From NCBI GenBank assembly GCA_947169985.1, contig CAMVRW010000162.1, positions 1 through 5,785 on the forward strand: a DNA stretch of 5,785 bases, read 5' to 3'. The position numbers and the translations under genes are program-made. The DNA comes from an uncultured Butyrivibrio sp. (GTDB taxonomy: Bacteria; Bacillota; Clostridia; Lachnospirales; Lachnospiraceae). Below are positions 1 through 5,212 of the stretch, one piece after another (positions within the stretch are counted from its first letter, which is position 1; each line of letters starts with the position of its first letter). The notes below the pieces were generated by a model. That model saw nothing but the letters and a program-made list of their open reading frames with translations, did not search any database and was not told the DNA's origin.

Positions 1-873
1 AACGGCCTTCAGGCAGATGACCACTACACCAGCGCCTATGACCTGGCCCTTATATCAAAGGCCTTTTTTGACAATGAACTTCTCTGTAAAGTGGGAAATA
101 CCGCAAGATATCACTTTACTGCAACAGCCACTCAGCCAGATGATTTTTACCTCAACAACAAGCACAAGCTGATAACCGGGGAGATAAGCTATGAGGGCAT
201 CCTTGGTGGTAAGACAGGCTACACGGACCTGGCCAGAGAAACTCTTGTTACCTGCGCTGAGAAAAACGGCATGAGACTCATCTGCGTTGTTTTAAAGGAC
301 GAGTCCCCTTCCCAGTTTACGGATACAGTTACTTTATTCGACTATGGCTTTAATAATTTCAAGACGGTGAATATCGCAGACAACGACAGCAGATACATGC
401 CTGACGACTCGCTGTTTTTTGAATCGGAGCACGACGTCTTCGGAAGCTCGGGGACAATCCTTGGGATCAGGGGCACCGACTCCATGGTCCTTCCCAAGAC
501 CGCCGGGGTGGAGGACACCTCCTACGAGATCTCCTACGACCTTACTGAGGAGGACAAGAAAGTCTCTCCCAACGCTGTAGCCAAGGTTTCCTACAGCTTC
601 AACAAGGCTCCGGTGGGAGAAACCCTCATCTGCTATACGGAAATGAAAAAAGCCGCTCAGACTGAAGCGGCTAATGTTACAGGAACAGTATATATAAATG
701 TGAAGCACGTTATTATCTGTGCCTTCGGCCTTATCCTTCTGGTGACACTGATCAGCATTATCGTTTCCCGGATAGTCTACAACCAGACCCACGCCAAACG
801 CAGCGACAGGATCCGCTACAACAGAAGGAAAAAGGAGTCCAAAAAGCTTAAATTCAATAATAAGAAGTTTTGA
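1..873 (+). CDS. D-alanyl-D-alanine carboxypeptidase, peptidase S11 family (5'-partial)
   Basis: This is the C-terminal 290 residues of a penicillin-binding DD-carboxypeptidase, which trims the terminal D-alanine from peptidoglycan stem peptides at the outer face of the membrane. The reading frame is open from base 1, so the start lies outside the window. The visible part begins with the S11 hallmark NGLQADDHYTSAYDLA and carries the KTG active-site triad element (bases 211-219, in GGKTGYT). The SxxK and SxN motifs must lie upstream. After the catalytic domain comes a beta-rich region. A hydrophobic helix (bases about 706-780, HVIICAFGLILLVTL onward) follows, and then a basic tail of about 30 residues with 13 Lys/Arg. 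Family members are usually held by an amphipathic C-terminal helix, so this looks like a true transmembrane anchor with a cytoplasmic tail. The in-frame GTG at base 91 is an internal valine. Family assignment is strong; the exact paralogue (DacA, DacF or other) cannot be told. Confidence 0.9.
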   Translation, partial: NGLQADDHYTSAYDLALISKAFFDNELLCKVGNTARYHFTATATQPDDFYLNNKHKLITGEISYEGILGGKTGYTDLARETLVTCAEKNGMRLICVVLKDESPSQFTDTVTLFDYGFNNFKTVNIADNDSRYMPDDSLFFESEHDVFGSSGTILGIRGTDSMVLPKTAGVEDTSYEISYDLTEEDKKVSPNAVAKVSYSFNKAPVGETLICYTEMKKAAQTEAANVTGTVYINVKHVIICAFGLILLVTLISIIVSRIVYNQTHAKRSDRIRYNRRKKESKKLKFNNKKF

Positions 874-1821
874 TCACTGGCTGTTTTCGGGATTCTGCCT
901 CTTTTTCACCTTCCTCTGTTTGGCCTTCATGGCCTCCACTTCCTCAGGGGTGATGAATTTGCAGGTTTTTATAACAAAGAGTCTCCCGTTCTCAGCCTTT
1001 TTTATTCTTACCTTGGCCTTCATGAAGCCGTGCTTGTCGCAGTAGGCCGCGGAGTAATAGTGCTTGCCGTTGGGGGAGAACCATTTTACCCTGCGCTTGA
1101 TATTGCAGTGGCAGATATAGCACCTGGTGCTCATGATCTCCATGTTCTCCAGCACGTCCTCCTTGGTATCGAACTCCCTGGAGATGTACTTGGCATAGTT
1201 GTCAAAAACAATGTGGATCTCCTGCTTCTTGGTCTTGGGGGTGACATAGGTGTCAAAGGACACTCTCTGAAGGATCCTGTCACTGAATCTCTTGAATATC
1301 TTGGCTGTGTACTCGGCATCCGCCAGAGCCCTGTGAAAAGGGATATCCTCTGTAATTCCCAGCTCCTCCACCGCATTGGCAAGGCTCTTTCTTGACCTGC
1401 CATCATCGTAGGCAAGGCTGTAGAGCTTCTGCGCATCATAGAAGGGCAGGGGTCTGTCAGCCAGAAGGGGCATGCCAAAAAAGTCCAGATTCCTCTGACA
1501 CTCTGTGAGGTCCAAGGGTCCCCAGCTGCAGAACTTGGGGTCCTCACCGCACCACTCCAGGAACTCTTTTGCCACGGTCTGGAAGTCCTCACCGTCCTCA
1601 AGATCCTCCATGGTGAGATGGATGAGCTTGCCGGTAATTCTGTGCATCTGCTGATGGATCTGAGGCTTGATCAGACGGCTGAACTCGCCGATCTTCTCTC
1701 TTTTTTCATTAAGTTTGACAGCGCCGATCTCAACGATCTCGAAGGCCAGAGTCTTATCTCCCCTGGTAACCGGCGCTTCACCCTGATTCCACTCAAGGTC
1801 AAAAACTATATAATTGCCCAT
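874..1821 (-). CDS. DEDDh-family 3'-5' exonuclease (KapD/ERI-1-like) with Cys/His C-terminal tail
   Basis: A 315-residue protein whose first 180 residues form a DnaQ-like exonuclease that removes nucleotides from 3' ends of DNA or RNA using two metal ions. Visible motifs are ExoI FDLEW (Asp8, Glu10), a probable ExoII aspartate in WGPLDLTECQRN (Asp104), and ExoIII HRALADAEYTA (His163, Asp168), so the active site appears complete. Residues 190-315 are an extension with CYIC (Cys234, Cys237) and CDKH (Cys261, His264). This spacing suits a small zinc-binding knuckle, and a strongly basic C-terminus follows. The ATG at 1821 is chosen because the DLEW motif must lie close to the N-terminus; a weak purine-rich ribosome site (AGAAAG) precedes it. 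It lies 29 bp downstream of the esterase gene, probably in the same operon. Its TGA directly abuts the TGA of the convergent carboxypeptidase gene. The substrate is unknown; the KapD comparison is from fold and motifs only. Confidence 0.85.
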   Translation of the reverse strand: MGNYIVFDLEWNQGEAPVTRGDKTLAFEIVEIGAVKLNEKREKIGEFSRLIKPQIHQQMHRITGKLIHLTMEDLEDGEDFQTVAKEFLEWCGEDPKFCSWGPLDLTECQRNLDFFGMPLLADRPLPFYDAQKLYSLAYDDGRSRKSLANAVEELGITEDIPFHRALADAEYTAKIFKRFSDRILQRVSFDTYVTPKTKKQEIHIVFDNYAKYISREFDTKEDVLENMEIMSTRCYICHCNIKRRVKWFSPNGKHYYSAAYCDKHGFMKAKVRIKKAENGRLFVIKTCKFITPEEVEAMKAKQRKVKKRQNPENSQ

Positions 1822-1850
1822 AAATCAAATCTTTCTTTTGGGTTCTGTCA

Positions 1851-2681
1851 TTATTTGAAATAGGCCTTGAGCCAGGTGGCTGCCAGGTCGATCCAGGGCT
1901 GGCAGGAAGGAACTGTTTCCTTGCGGCTTGGGCTCTCGGTTATTTCATTGGCCAGGGAAAGTCCGTGACCTCCCTCACAGAAAATATGAAGCTCTGTATT
2001 AATATTATGCGCTCTTAAAGCAGTAGCAAACAATAGGGAATTTTCCACCGGCACAGATCCGTCTGTAAAAGTGTGCCAGATAAAGGTTCTGGGCACGTCT
2101 TCGTTGACCTGTTTTTCAAGGGATACCTTTTCAAGAAGTTCCTTATCCTCATTTCCCACCAGGGCGTCAAAGGAGCCCCTGTGGGCATACTCTCCCGAGG
2201 TTATGACGGGATAGCACAAAAGAAGTCCGTTGGGGCGAAGCTTCTCTTTACTCTCATCGGATGCTGCGCCAAGGAGCTTCTCGGATAAAAAGTCCTCTCT
2301 CCAGAAGCAGGAATAGCCGGCTGCCAGGTGTCCTCCCGCGGAAGCGCCCTGAACAATGATTGCATCAGGGTCAACCTCCCACTCTTTTGCATGCTCTCTT
2401 ATGATAAGCATTGCTCTTCCAAGCTCCAGTAGAGCTGTGGGATACTTGGCCGGCTTGCAGGAGTATCTCAGGATCGCTGTGTTAACGCCCTTGGCCATGA
2501 ATGCAAAGGCCAGGGGCTCAGCCTCTCTGTCGGAGGTCCACTCGTAGCCTCCTCCCGGGCACAAAAGCACCAGCGGTCTCTTACTTATATACAGCTCCGA
2601 TGAAGGCTCCTGAATAAATACCGTAAGCCTTGCGCCCTCCAGTGAGCCCTCTTCTTTAAGTTCAAATTCTTTAAAAATCAT
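1851..2681 (-). CDS. alpha/beta-hydrolase, acetyl-esterase-like
   Basis: A 276-residue serine hydrolase of the Aes/BD-FAE esterase type, which cleaves short acyl esters such as acetyl groups on sugars or xylan; the true substrate is not shown by the sequence. Family landmarks occur in order: an oxyanion-hole motif LLCPGGGYEW (residues 39-48), a nucleophile elbow GASAGGH (Ser114), a catalytic acid in HTFTDGSVP (Asp207), and a catalytic histidine in EGGHGLSLA (His239). No signal peptide is seen, so it is probably cytoplasmic. The ATG at 2681 is preceded 7 nt upstream by GGGGGA (2689-2694), a good ribosome site, which supports this start. Length is normal for the family, with no frameshift. It is the first gene of a likely two-gene unit with the exonuclease and is divergent from the peroxidase gene, whose control region it shares. 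Confidence 0.86.
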   Translation of the reverse strand: MIFKEFELKEEGSLEGARLTVFIQEPSSELYISKRPLVLLCPGGGYEWTSDREAEPLAFAFMAKGVNTAILRYSCKPAKYPTALLELGRAMLIIREHAKEWEVDPDAIIVQGASAGGHLAAGYSCFWREDFLSEKLLGAASDESKEKLRPNGLLLCYPVITSGEYAHRGSFDALVGNEDKELLEKVSLEKQVNEDVPRTFIWHTFTDGSVPVENSLLFATALRAHNINTELHIFCEGGHGLSLANEITESPSRKETVPSCQPWIDLAATWLKAYFK

Positions 2682-2739
2682 GTTTTTATCCCCCGAAATG
2701 TATTTTTATAAAAATCCTTTAAATGCACTTGTACTCTTG

Positions 2740-2769
2740 ATTTTACTCTTCTTTATGCGGGTATTGCAA
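2740..2769 (-). promoter_or_regulatory. candidate sigma-A promoter for the esterase-exonuclease unit
   Basis: On the - strand there is a -35-like TTGCAA (2764-2769, 4/6 to consensus), an 18-bp spacer, and a -10-like TAAAAT (2740-2745, 5/6). It points at the esterase, with an expected leader of about 50 nt. The region is A+T rich, so chance matches are likely and confidence is moderate. Confidence 0.4.
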
Positions 2770-2772
2770 AAG

Positions 2773-2792
2773 ATTTTATAATGATTTTATAA
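2773..2792. promoter_or_regulatory. tandem ATTTTATAA repeat, PerR-box-like or UP-element-like
   Basis: ATTTTATAA occurs twice, at 2773-2781 and 2784-2792, with an 11-bp period, so both copies face the same side of the helix. The part TTATAATGATTTTAT (2776-2790) matches the Bacillus PerR consensus TTATAATNATTATAA at 12 of 14 defined positions. It ends 8 bp before the peroxidase -35 element and lies just upstream of the esterase -35. PerR control of a peroxidase would make sense, but an A+T-rich UP element at this distance is an equally good reading. Confidence 0.35.
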
Positions 2793-2800
2793 ATAAAGGG

Positions 2801-2829
2801 TTGACACATTATATTGTGTGCAATATGTT
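2801..2829 (+). promoter_or_regulatory. sigma-A-type promoter of the peroxidase gene
   Basis: A perfect -35 TTGACA (2801-2806), a 17-bp spacer, and TATGTT (2824-2829, 4/6 to TATAAT) make a good housekeeping-type promoter for the peroxidase gene. Transcription would start near 2835-2838, giving a leader of about 155 nt before the ATG. A perfect palindrome fills most of the spacer and enters the -10. Confidence 0.65.
2811..2826. promoter_or_regulatory. operator-like palindrome ATATTG-N4-CAATAT
   Basis: A perfect 6-4-6 inverted repeat (ATATTG TGTG CAATAT) lies in the -35/-10 spacer and overlaps the first half of the -10 hexamer. A dimeric repressor bound here would block RNA polymerase. The ATTG-N4-CAAT core resembles sites of MarR-type dimers, some of which sense peroxides, but no regulator gene is present in the window and the assignment is inference. 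Confidence 0.5.
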
Positions 2830-2830
2830 T

Positions 2831-2966
2831 GTATGCAGAGACAAGCAGATATATTTAGACATGCAGATATCGAGCTTGCTCAGATAGATGTATGTCTGAA
2901 TATATCTATTTGACGAGCATCGTCAACGAGGAAATGCTTGCATTTTCGAGTCTTGTATCTGCATAC
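2831..2966 (+). promoter_or_regulatory. structured 5' leader of the peroxidase gene: putative four-helix junction
   Basis: Nearly every base can be placed in one of four nested helices. P1 pairs 2831-2845 with 2952-2966 (14 of 15 pairs). P2 pairs 2847-2862 with 2892-2907 (16 pairs, one G-U) and is capped by GAG-CUUG-CUC at 2872-2881. P3 is UUGACGA/UCGUCAA (2910-2916 with 2920-2926). P4 pairs 2930-2936 with 2941-2947 around a CUUG loop. Helices are separated by only 1-4 nt, as in a compact multi-branch junction. P1 ends 10 nt before the ribosome site. I do not recognise a known riboswitch class. The predicted transcription start would trim the outer 4-7 bases of P1, so part of this pairing may matter only as DNA. 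A small inverted-repeat element inserted between promoter and gene is the main alternative. Confidence 0.5.
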
Positions 2967-2991
2967 ATTTGGATTTAGGAGGTAATTTACC

Positions 2992-3534
2992 ATGGGATTT
3001 TATGATTATTCCGTAACAGATGCACAGGGCAATGAGGTTTCAATGGAGAGCTACAAGGGCAAGGTTGTTCTTGTTGTCAATACCGCTACAAACTGCGGCT
3101 TCACACCTCACTACAAGGATATTGAGGCAATATATGAGAAGTTCCATGAGCAGGGCTTCGAGGTTCTGGATATTCCCTGCAATCAGTTTGCAGGACAGAC
3201 TCCCGGAACTGACGAGGAGATCCACGAGTTCTGCCAGCTTCACTACAACACAATGTTCCCTCAGATGAAGAAGTCTGACGTTAACGGAGAGAATGCTCTT
3301 CCTCTTTATAAGTATCTTAAGAGCCAGAAGGGCTTCGAGGGCTTCGGCAAGGGACCTTCAGCCCTGGCTATGAATGTTATGCTCAAGAAGATCGACAAGG
3401 ACTACAAGAACAATCCCGATATCAAGTGGAACTTCACCAAGTTCGTCATCGACAGGGAAGGCAATGTAGTTGCCCGCTTTGAGCCTACAGAGAAGATGGA
3501 GAACGTAGCTGCCTGCGTTGAGAAACTCATCTGA
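2992..3534 (+). CDS. gpx: glutathione peroxidase family protein (cysteine type, probably thioredoxin-dependent)
   Basis: A 180-residue thiol peroxidase with a thioredoxin fold that reduces hydrogen peroxide and organic hydroperoxides in the cytoplasm. The peroxidatic residue is a cysteine, not selenocysteine, in NTATNCGFTPHY (Cys35). The rest of the catalytic tetrad is visible as Gln69 in CNQFAGQTPG, and Trp146 and Asn147 in IKWNFTKF. Cys81 in EFCQLHYNTMFP sits where the resolving cysteine of plant and yeast thioredoxin-dependent enzymes lies, so thioredoxin rather than glutathione is the likely reductant (inference from family knowledge). Cys63 is the conserved family cysteine. The ATG at 2992 follows AGGAGG (2977-2982) by 9 nt. 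The gene ends with tandem stops TGA TAA. It is alone on this strand, has its own promoter and a long leader, and its only visible terminator lies inside the adjoining insertion sequence. Confidence 0.93.
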   Translation: MGFYDYSVTDAQGNEVSMESYKGKVVLVVNTATNCGFTPHYKDIEAIYEKFHEQGFEVLDIPCNQFAGQTPGTDEEIHEFCQLHYNTMFPQMKKSDVNGENALPLYKYLKSQKGFEGFGKGPSALAMNVMLKKIDKDYKNNPDIKWNFTKFVIDREGNVVARFEPTEKMENVAACVEKLI

Positions 3535-3569
3535 TAAAAAGTGTAATTTAAAAGGGGTCAGTCAAAGGC

Positions 3570-3584
3570 CAATGTCATTAAGTT
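3570..3584 (+). repeat. left terminal inverted repeat of the IS
   Basis: CAATGTCATTAAGTT, identical on the opposite strand at the right end. A small palindrome CAATGT/ACATTG (3570-3575 and 3586-3591) overlaps it. Confidence 0.82.
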
Positions 3585-3620
3585 TACATTGAACACTTAA
3601 GGGACTAACCAAAAAATCAG

Positions 3621-3664
3621 CAAGAGCGATGGAGATATTTATATCTTCACCGCTCTTGTTTTAT
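3621..3664 (+). terminator. intrinsic terminator inside the left end of the IS, serving the peroxidase gene
   Basis: A 17-bp stem (3621-3637 with 3642-3658, one mismatch and one G-U) with loop TTTA is followed directly by TTTTATTT on the + strand. It would end transcripts leaving the peroxidase gene before they run antisense through the transposase. On the - strand a run of six Ts follows the stem after four bases, so it may also end the transposase transcript, less efficiently. Confidence 0.8.
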
Positions 3665-3679
3665 TTCTGAACATCACAA

Positions 3680-3703
3680 TTAGACAGACAAAAGTCTGTC
3701 TAA
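3680..3703. repeat. perfect 10-bp inverted repeat with AAAA loop
   Basis: TTAGACAGAC, then AAAA, then GTCTGTCTAA. It lies 22 bp past the transposase stop, between it and the terminator hairpin. There is no U tract on either strand, so it is not a canonical terminator. It may stabilise the 3' end of the transposase mRNA or bind a protein. Confidence 0.6.
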
Positions 3704-3725
3704 AATAGTATTCAGTTCAGCGTAA

Positions 3726-5039
3726 TTATGCTACTCTGTACAAGAAGCCATGAAAAATCTTTACAGTCAGATTTCGAGTGCGATGTCGTTCTGGCCGTAT
3801 TGGTATAAGATTTCTTGCAATTATGGTTTCCAGATCAGGTGGTGTCGCTCTATTATAAAAGAAGAGTCTGCACATATGGACAGCGACCGAGAAGTTTGCT
3901 TTATATGTATGCTTTCTTTGCTTTTTAGCAATGACTACGTGCGAGGTAATCATTTCAGAAAAGTTATACATAATCATATGTGCATAGATTTCTTGATGAA
4001 TGCACATCACCTTTTTTGAATGAAAATCAAGCATTCCTAAGGTATACTTTAAATCTCGGAAGGAAGTTTCAATTCCCCAGCGGACAGAATACAATCTCTT
4101 TAGCTCCGTCGGTGGATATGCGTCTCTGTCAAGGTTTGTGAGTACTGTTTCATAACTATCAGATCCTATTTCAAAACGAACCACCCTGAACTTTAATTCA
4201 TAAAATGTGACAGGATCAGCTTTTCTTGTTTTCTCCGGCAAATAATCAAAACTTGCATTATGGGGGACAAATCGGTATTTATTTTTATCTTTCAGAAGTT
4301 CCTTTATTTGTTTAGTTTGTTTTCGTACAAGCTTCAAGCAAATATCAACATCAAATTCATTCTCTTTAGGGAGTATCAATCCGTCCTTTATGCCAGTTTT
4401 TCCATCTTTTACACGTATCAAAAAGAACCATCCTTTTTCCTGTATATGTGCCATGTTGTTATAAGATTCATATCCTCTGTCTGCAATTACCAAGGCCTTT
4501 TGGATGTTTGATTTATCAACCATTTCTTGTAATGCCTTATGTTCATTCCAACTCATACGTCCTTGTATTCTCGAATCAATATAAATATGTTGTTCAAGAT
4601 CATAAAGGGCGTTTAAATGGATTAGACTATAAGGCTTCTGGCCATTTGCTCCCGGAAAGTAGGCATCTTCGTCATCTGGATTAGTCGCAATTTGAATATC
4701 GGAACCGTCTACTGCCAATAGCCTTAATCGGGTAGATTTCCGGATTATCTTTTCTGTGAATCCTGCCATTATATCACTGAAGGCTTCTGGCTTGATTTTG
4801 CTCCGTTGTTGTACAAAAGCAGAGGCTGAGGGCATATCCGGATCATTGTTAAAAATGTCAATCAGCTCATTTGTAAGTCCCTTGCTCCCCATTCCGATAA
4901 TACTTTCCACGACTTTTTGGAACGAGAGTTTACGTTTTCGTGAAAAATCACGCCCTGGATTTGAACAGTACTTATCAGAAGCGTTTGCAATGGTTTCAAT
5001 TTCCGACATCAAAAGCTTTTTAATGTGTTTTGGTTTCAT
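3726..5039 (-). CDS. IS4-family DDE transposase
   Basis: A 437-residue transposase of the RNase H-fold type that cuts and joins the element's ends. The DDE triad is visible (numbered from the ATG at 5039): Asp111 in LLAVDGSDIQI, Asp187 in IADRGYESYN, and Glu324. Glu324 lies within the IS4 signature Y-2-R-3-E-6-K, read as YSVRWGIETSFRDLK (Tyr317, Arg320, Glu324, Lys331). The long segment between the second Asp and the Glu matches the beta-strand insertion usual in this family. The N-terminal 90 residues should contain the end-binding domain. The start at 5039 is chosen because AAGGAGGTG sits at the right distance; an in-frame TTG at 5057 lies upstream of that site and would add six residues. 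The frame is intact, so the protein could be active. Expression is likely kept low by the leader hairpins and flanking terminators. Confidence 0.93.
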   Translation of the reverse strand: MKPKHIKKLLMSEIETIANASDKYCSNPGRDFSRKRKLSFQKVVESIIGMGSKGLTNELIDIFNNDPDMPSASAFVQQRSKIKPEAFSDIMAGFTEKIIRKSTRLRLLAVDGSDIQIATNPDDEDAYFPGANGQKPYSLIHLNALYDLEQHIYIDSRIQGRMSWNEHKALQEMVDKSNIQKALVIADRGYESYNNMAHIQEKGWFFLIRVKDGKTGIKDGLILPKENEFDVDICLKLVRKQTKQIKELLKDKNKYRFVPHNASFDYLPEKTRKADPVTFYELKFRVVRFEIGSDSYETVLTNLDRDAYPPTELKRLYSVRWGIETSFRDLKYTLGMLDFHSKKVMCIHQEIYAHMIMYNFSEMITSHVVIAKKQRKHTYKANFSVAVHMCRLFFYNRATPPDLETIIARNLIPIRPERHRTRNLTVKIFHGFLYRVA

Positions 5040-5044
5040 ATAAG

Positions 5045-5053
5045 CACCTCCTT
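5045..5053 (-). promoter_or_regulatory. ribosome binding site of the transposase
   Basis: AAGGAGGTG on the - strand is close to a perfect Shine-Dalgarno sequence. GGAGG ends 7 nt before the ATG at 5039, which sets that start over the TTG at 5057. Its first three bases are the 3' end of the adjoining hairpin. Confidence 0.85.
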
Positions 5054-5079
5054 GCAATTAACTCTTTGCTAATTACAAG
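5051..5079 (-). promoter_or_regulatory. hairpin reaching into the transposase ribosome site
   Basis: In the - strand RNA, CUUGUAAUUA (5079-5070) pairs with UAAUUGCAAG (5060-5051): 10 pairs, one U-G, 9-nt loop. The last bases of the 3' arm are the first bases of AAGGAGGTG, so folding would partly mask the ribosome site. Confidence 0.55.
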
Positions 5080-5124
5080 GGCCGCTTTCGCTACCTCTTA
5101 AAATAATCTGTAGCGAAAGCGGCC
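5080..5124 (-). promoter_or_regulatory. 15-bp perfect G+C-rich hairpin in the transposase leader
   Basis: GGCCGCTTTCGCTAC (5080-5094) and GTAGCGAAAGCGGCC (5110-5124) form a perfect 15-bp stem with a 15-nt A+T-rich loop. It starts at the base next to the ribosome-site hairpin, so the two can stack. It stands out from the A+T-rich surroundings. Hairpins near transposase starts are known to limit expression from read-through transcripts in IS10 and IS50; the same role here is inference. Confidence 0.7.
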
Positions 5125-5158
5125 GCACTTTTATGCATACATGTCAACTGTTTTTTAG

Positions 5159-5199
5159 AAAAAAAAGACCCCTACACCATTTCTGATGTAGAGATCTTT
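5159..5199 (-). terminator. intrinsic terminator at the right end of the IS, blocking read-in toward the transposase
   Basis: Read on the - strand, AAAGAUCUCUACAUC (5199-5185) pairs fully with GGUGUAGGGGUCUUU (5178-5164) around a 6-nt loop and runs into eight Us (5166-5159). Three of the 15 pairs are G-U, and on the + strand these become C-A mismatches, so the structure is formed only by RNA going left. It would stop transcripts coming from the right-edge operon before they reach the transposase. Confidence 0.82.
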
Positions 5200-5212
5200 G
5201 TAGTGTCATCTT

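Noticed and set aside
91..93. GTG as the start of the carboxypeptidase gene
   Set aside because: The frame is open back to base 1 and the residues before it match the S11 family, so this is an internal valine of a gene cut by the window edge.
334..792. 152-codon - strand frame opposite the carboxypeptidase gene
   Set aside because: It is antisense to a clear S11 protein and shows no recognisable domain.
1131..1601. 156-codon frame on the - strand inside the exonuclease gene
   Set aside because: It is another frame of the same strand, of odd composition (rich in Trp, Arg, Pro, Ser), and the exonuclease frame carries complete catalytic motifs.
2777..2782. Perfect TATAAT on the + strand as a second peroxidase promoter
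   Set aside because: No acceptable -35 lies 16-18 bp upstream, and the hexamer is part of the A+T tandem repeat.
3040..3268. Frames on both strands within the peroxidase gene
   Set aside because: They overlap a well-conserved peroxidase and have no independent ribosome sites or domains.
5055..5057. TTG as the transposase start
   Set aside because: It lies upstream of the strong ribosome site and has none of its own; the ATG at 5039 is ideally spaced.
5142..5147. TTGACA on the - strand as the transposase -35
   Set aside because: At 16-18 bp spacing the -10 position falls in GGCCGC; no usable -10 is present, so the transposase promoter stays unresolved.
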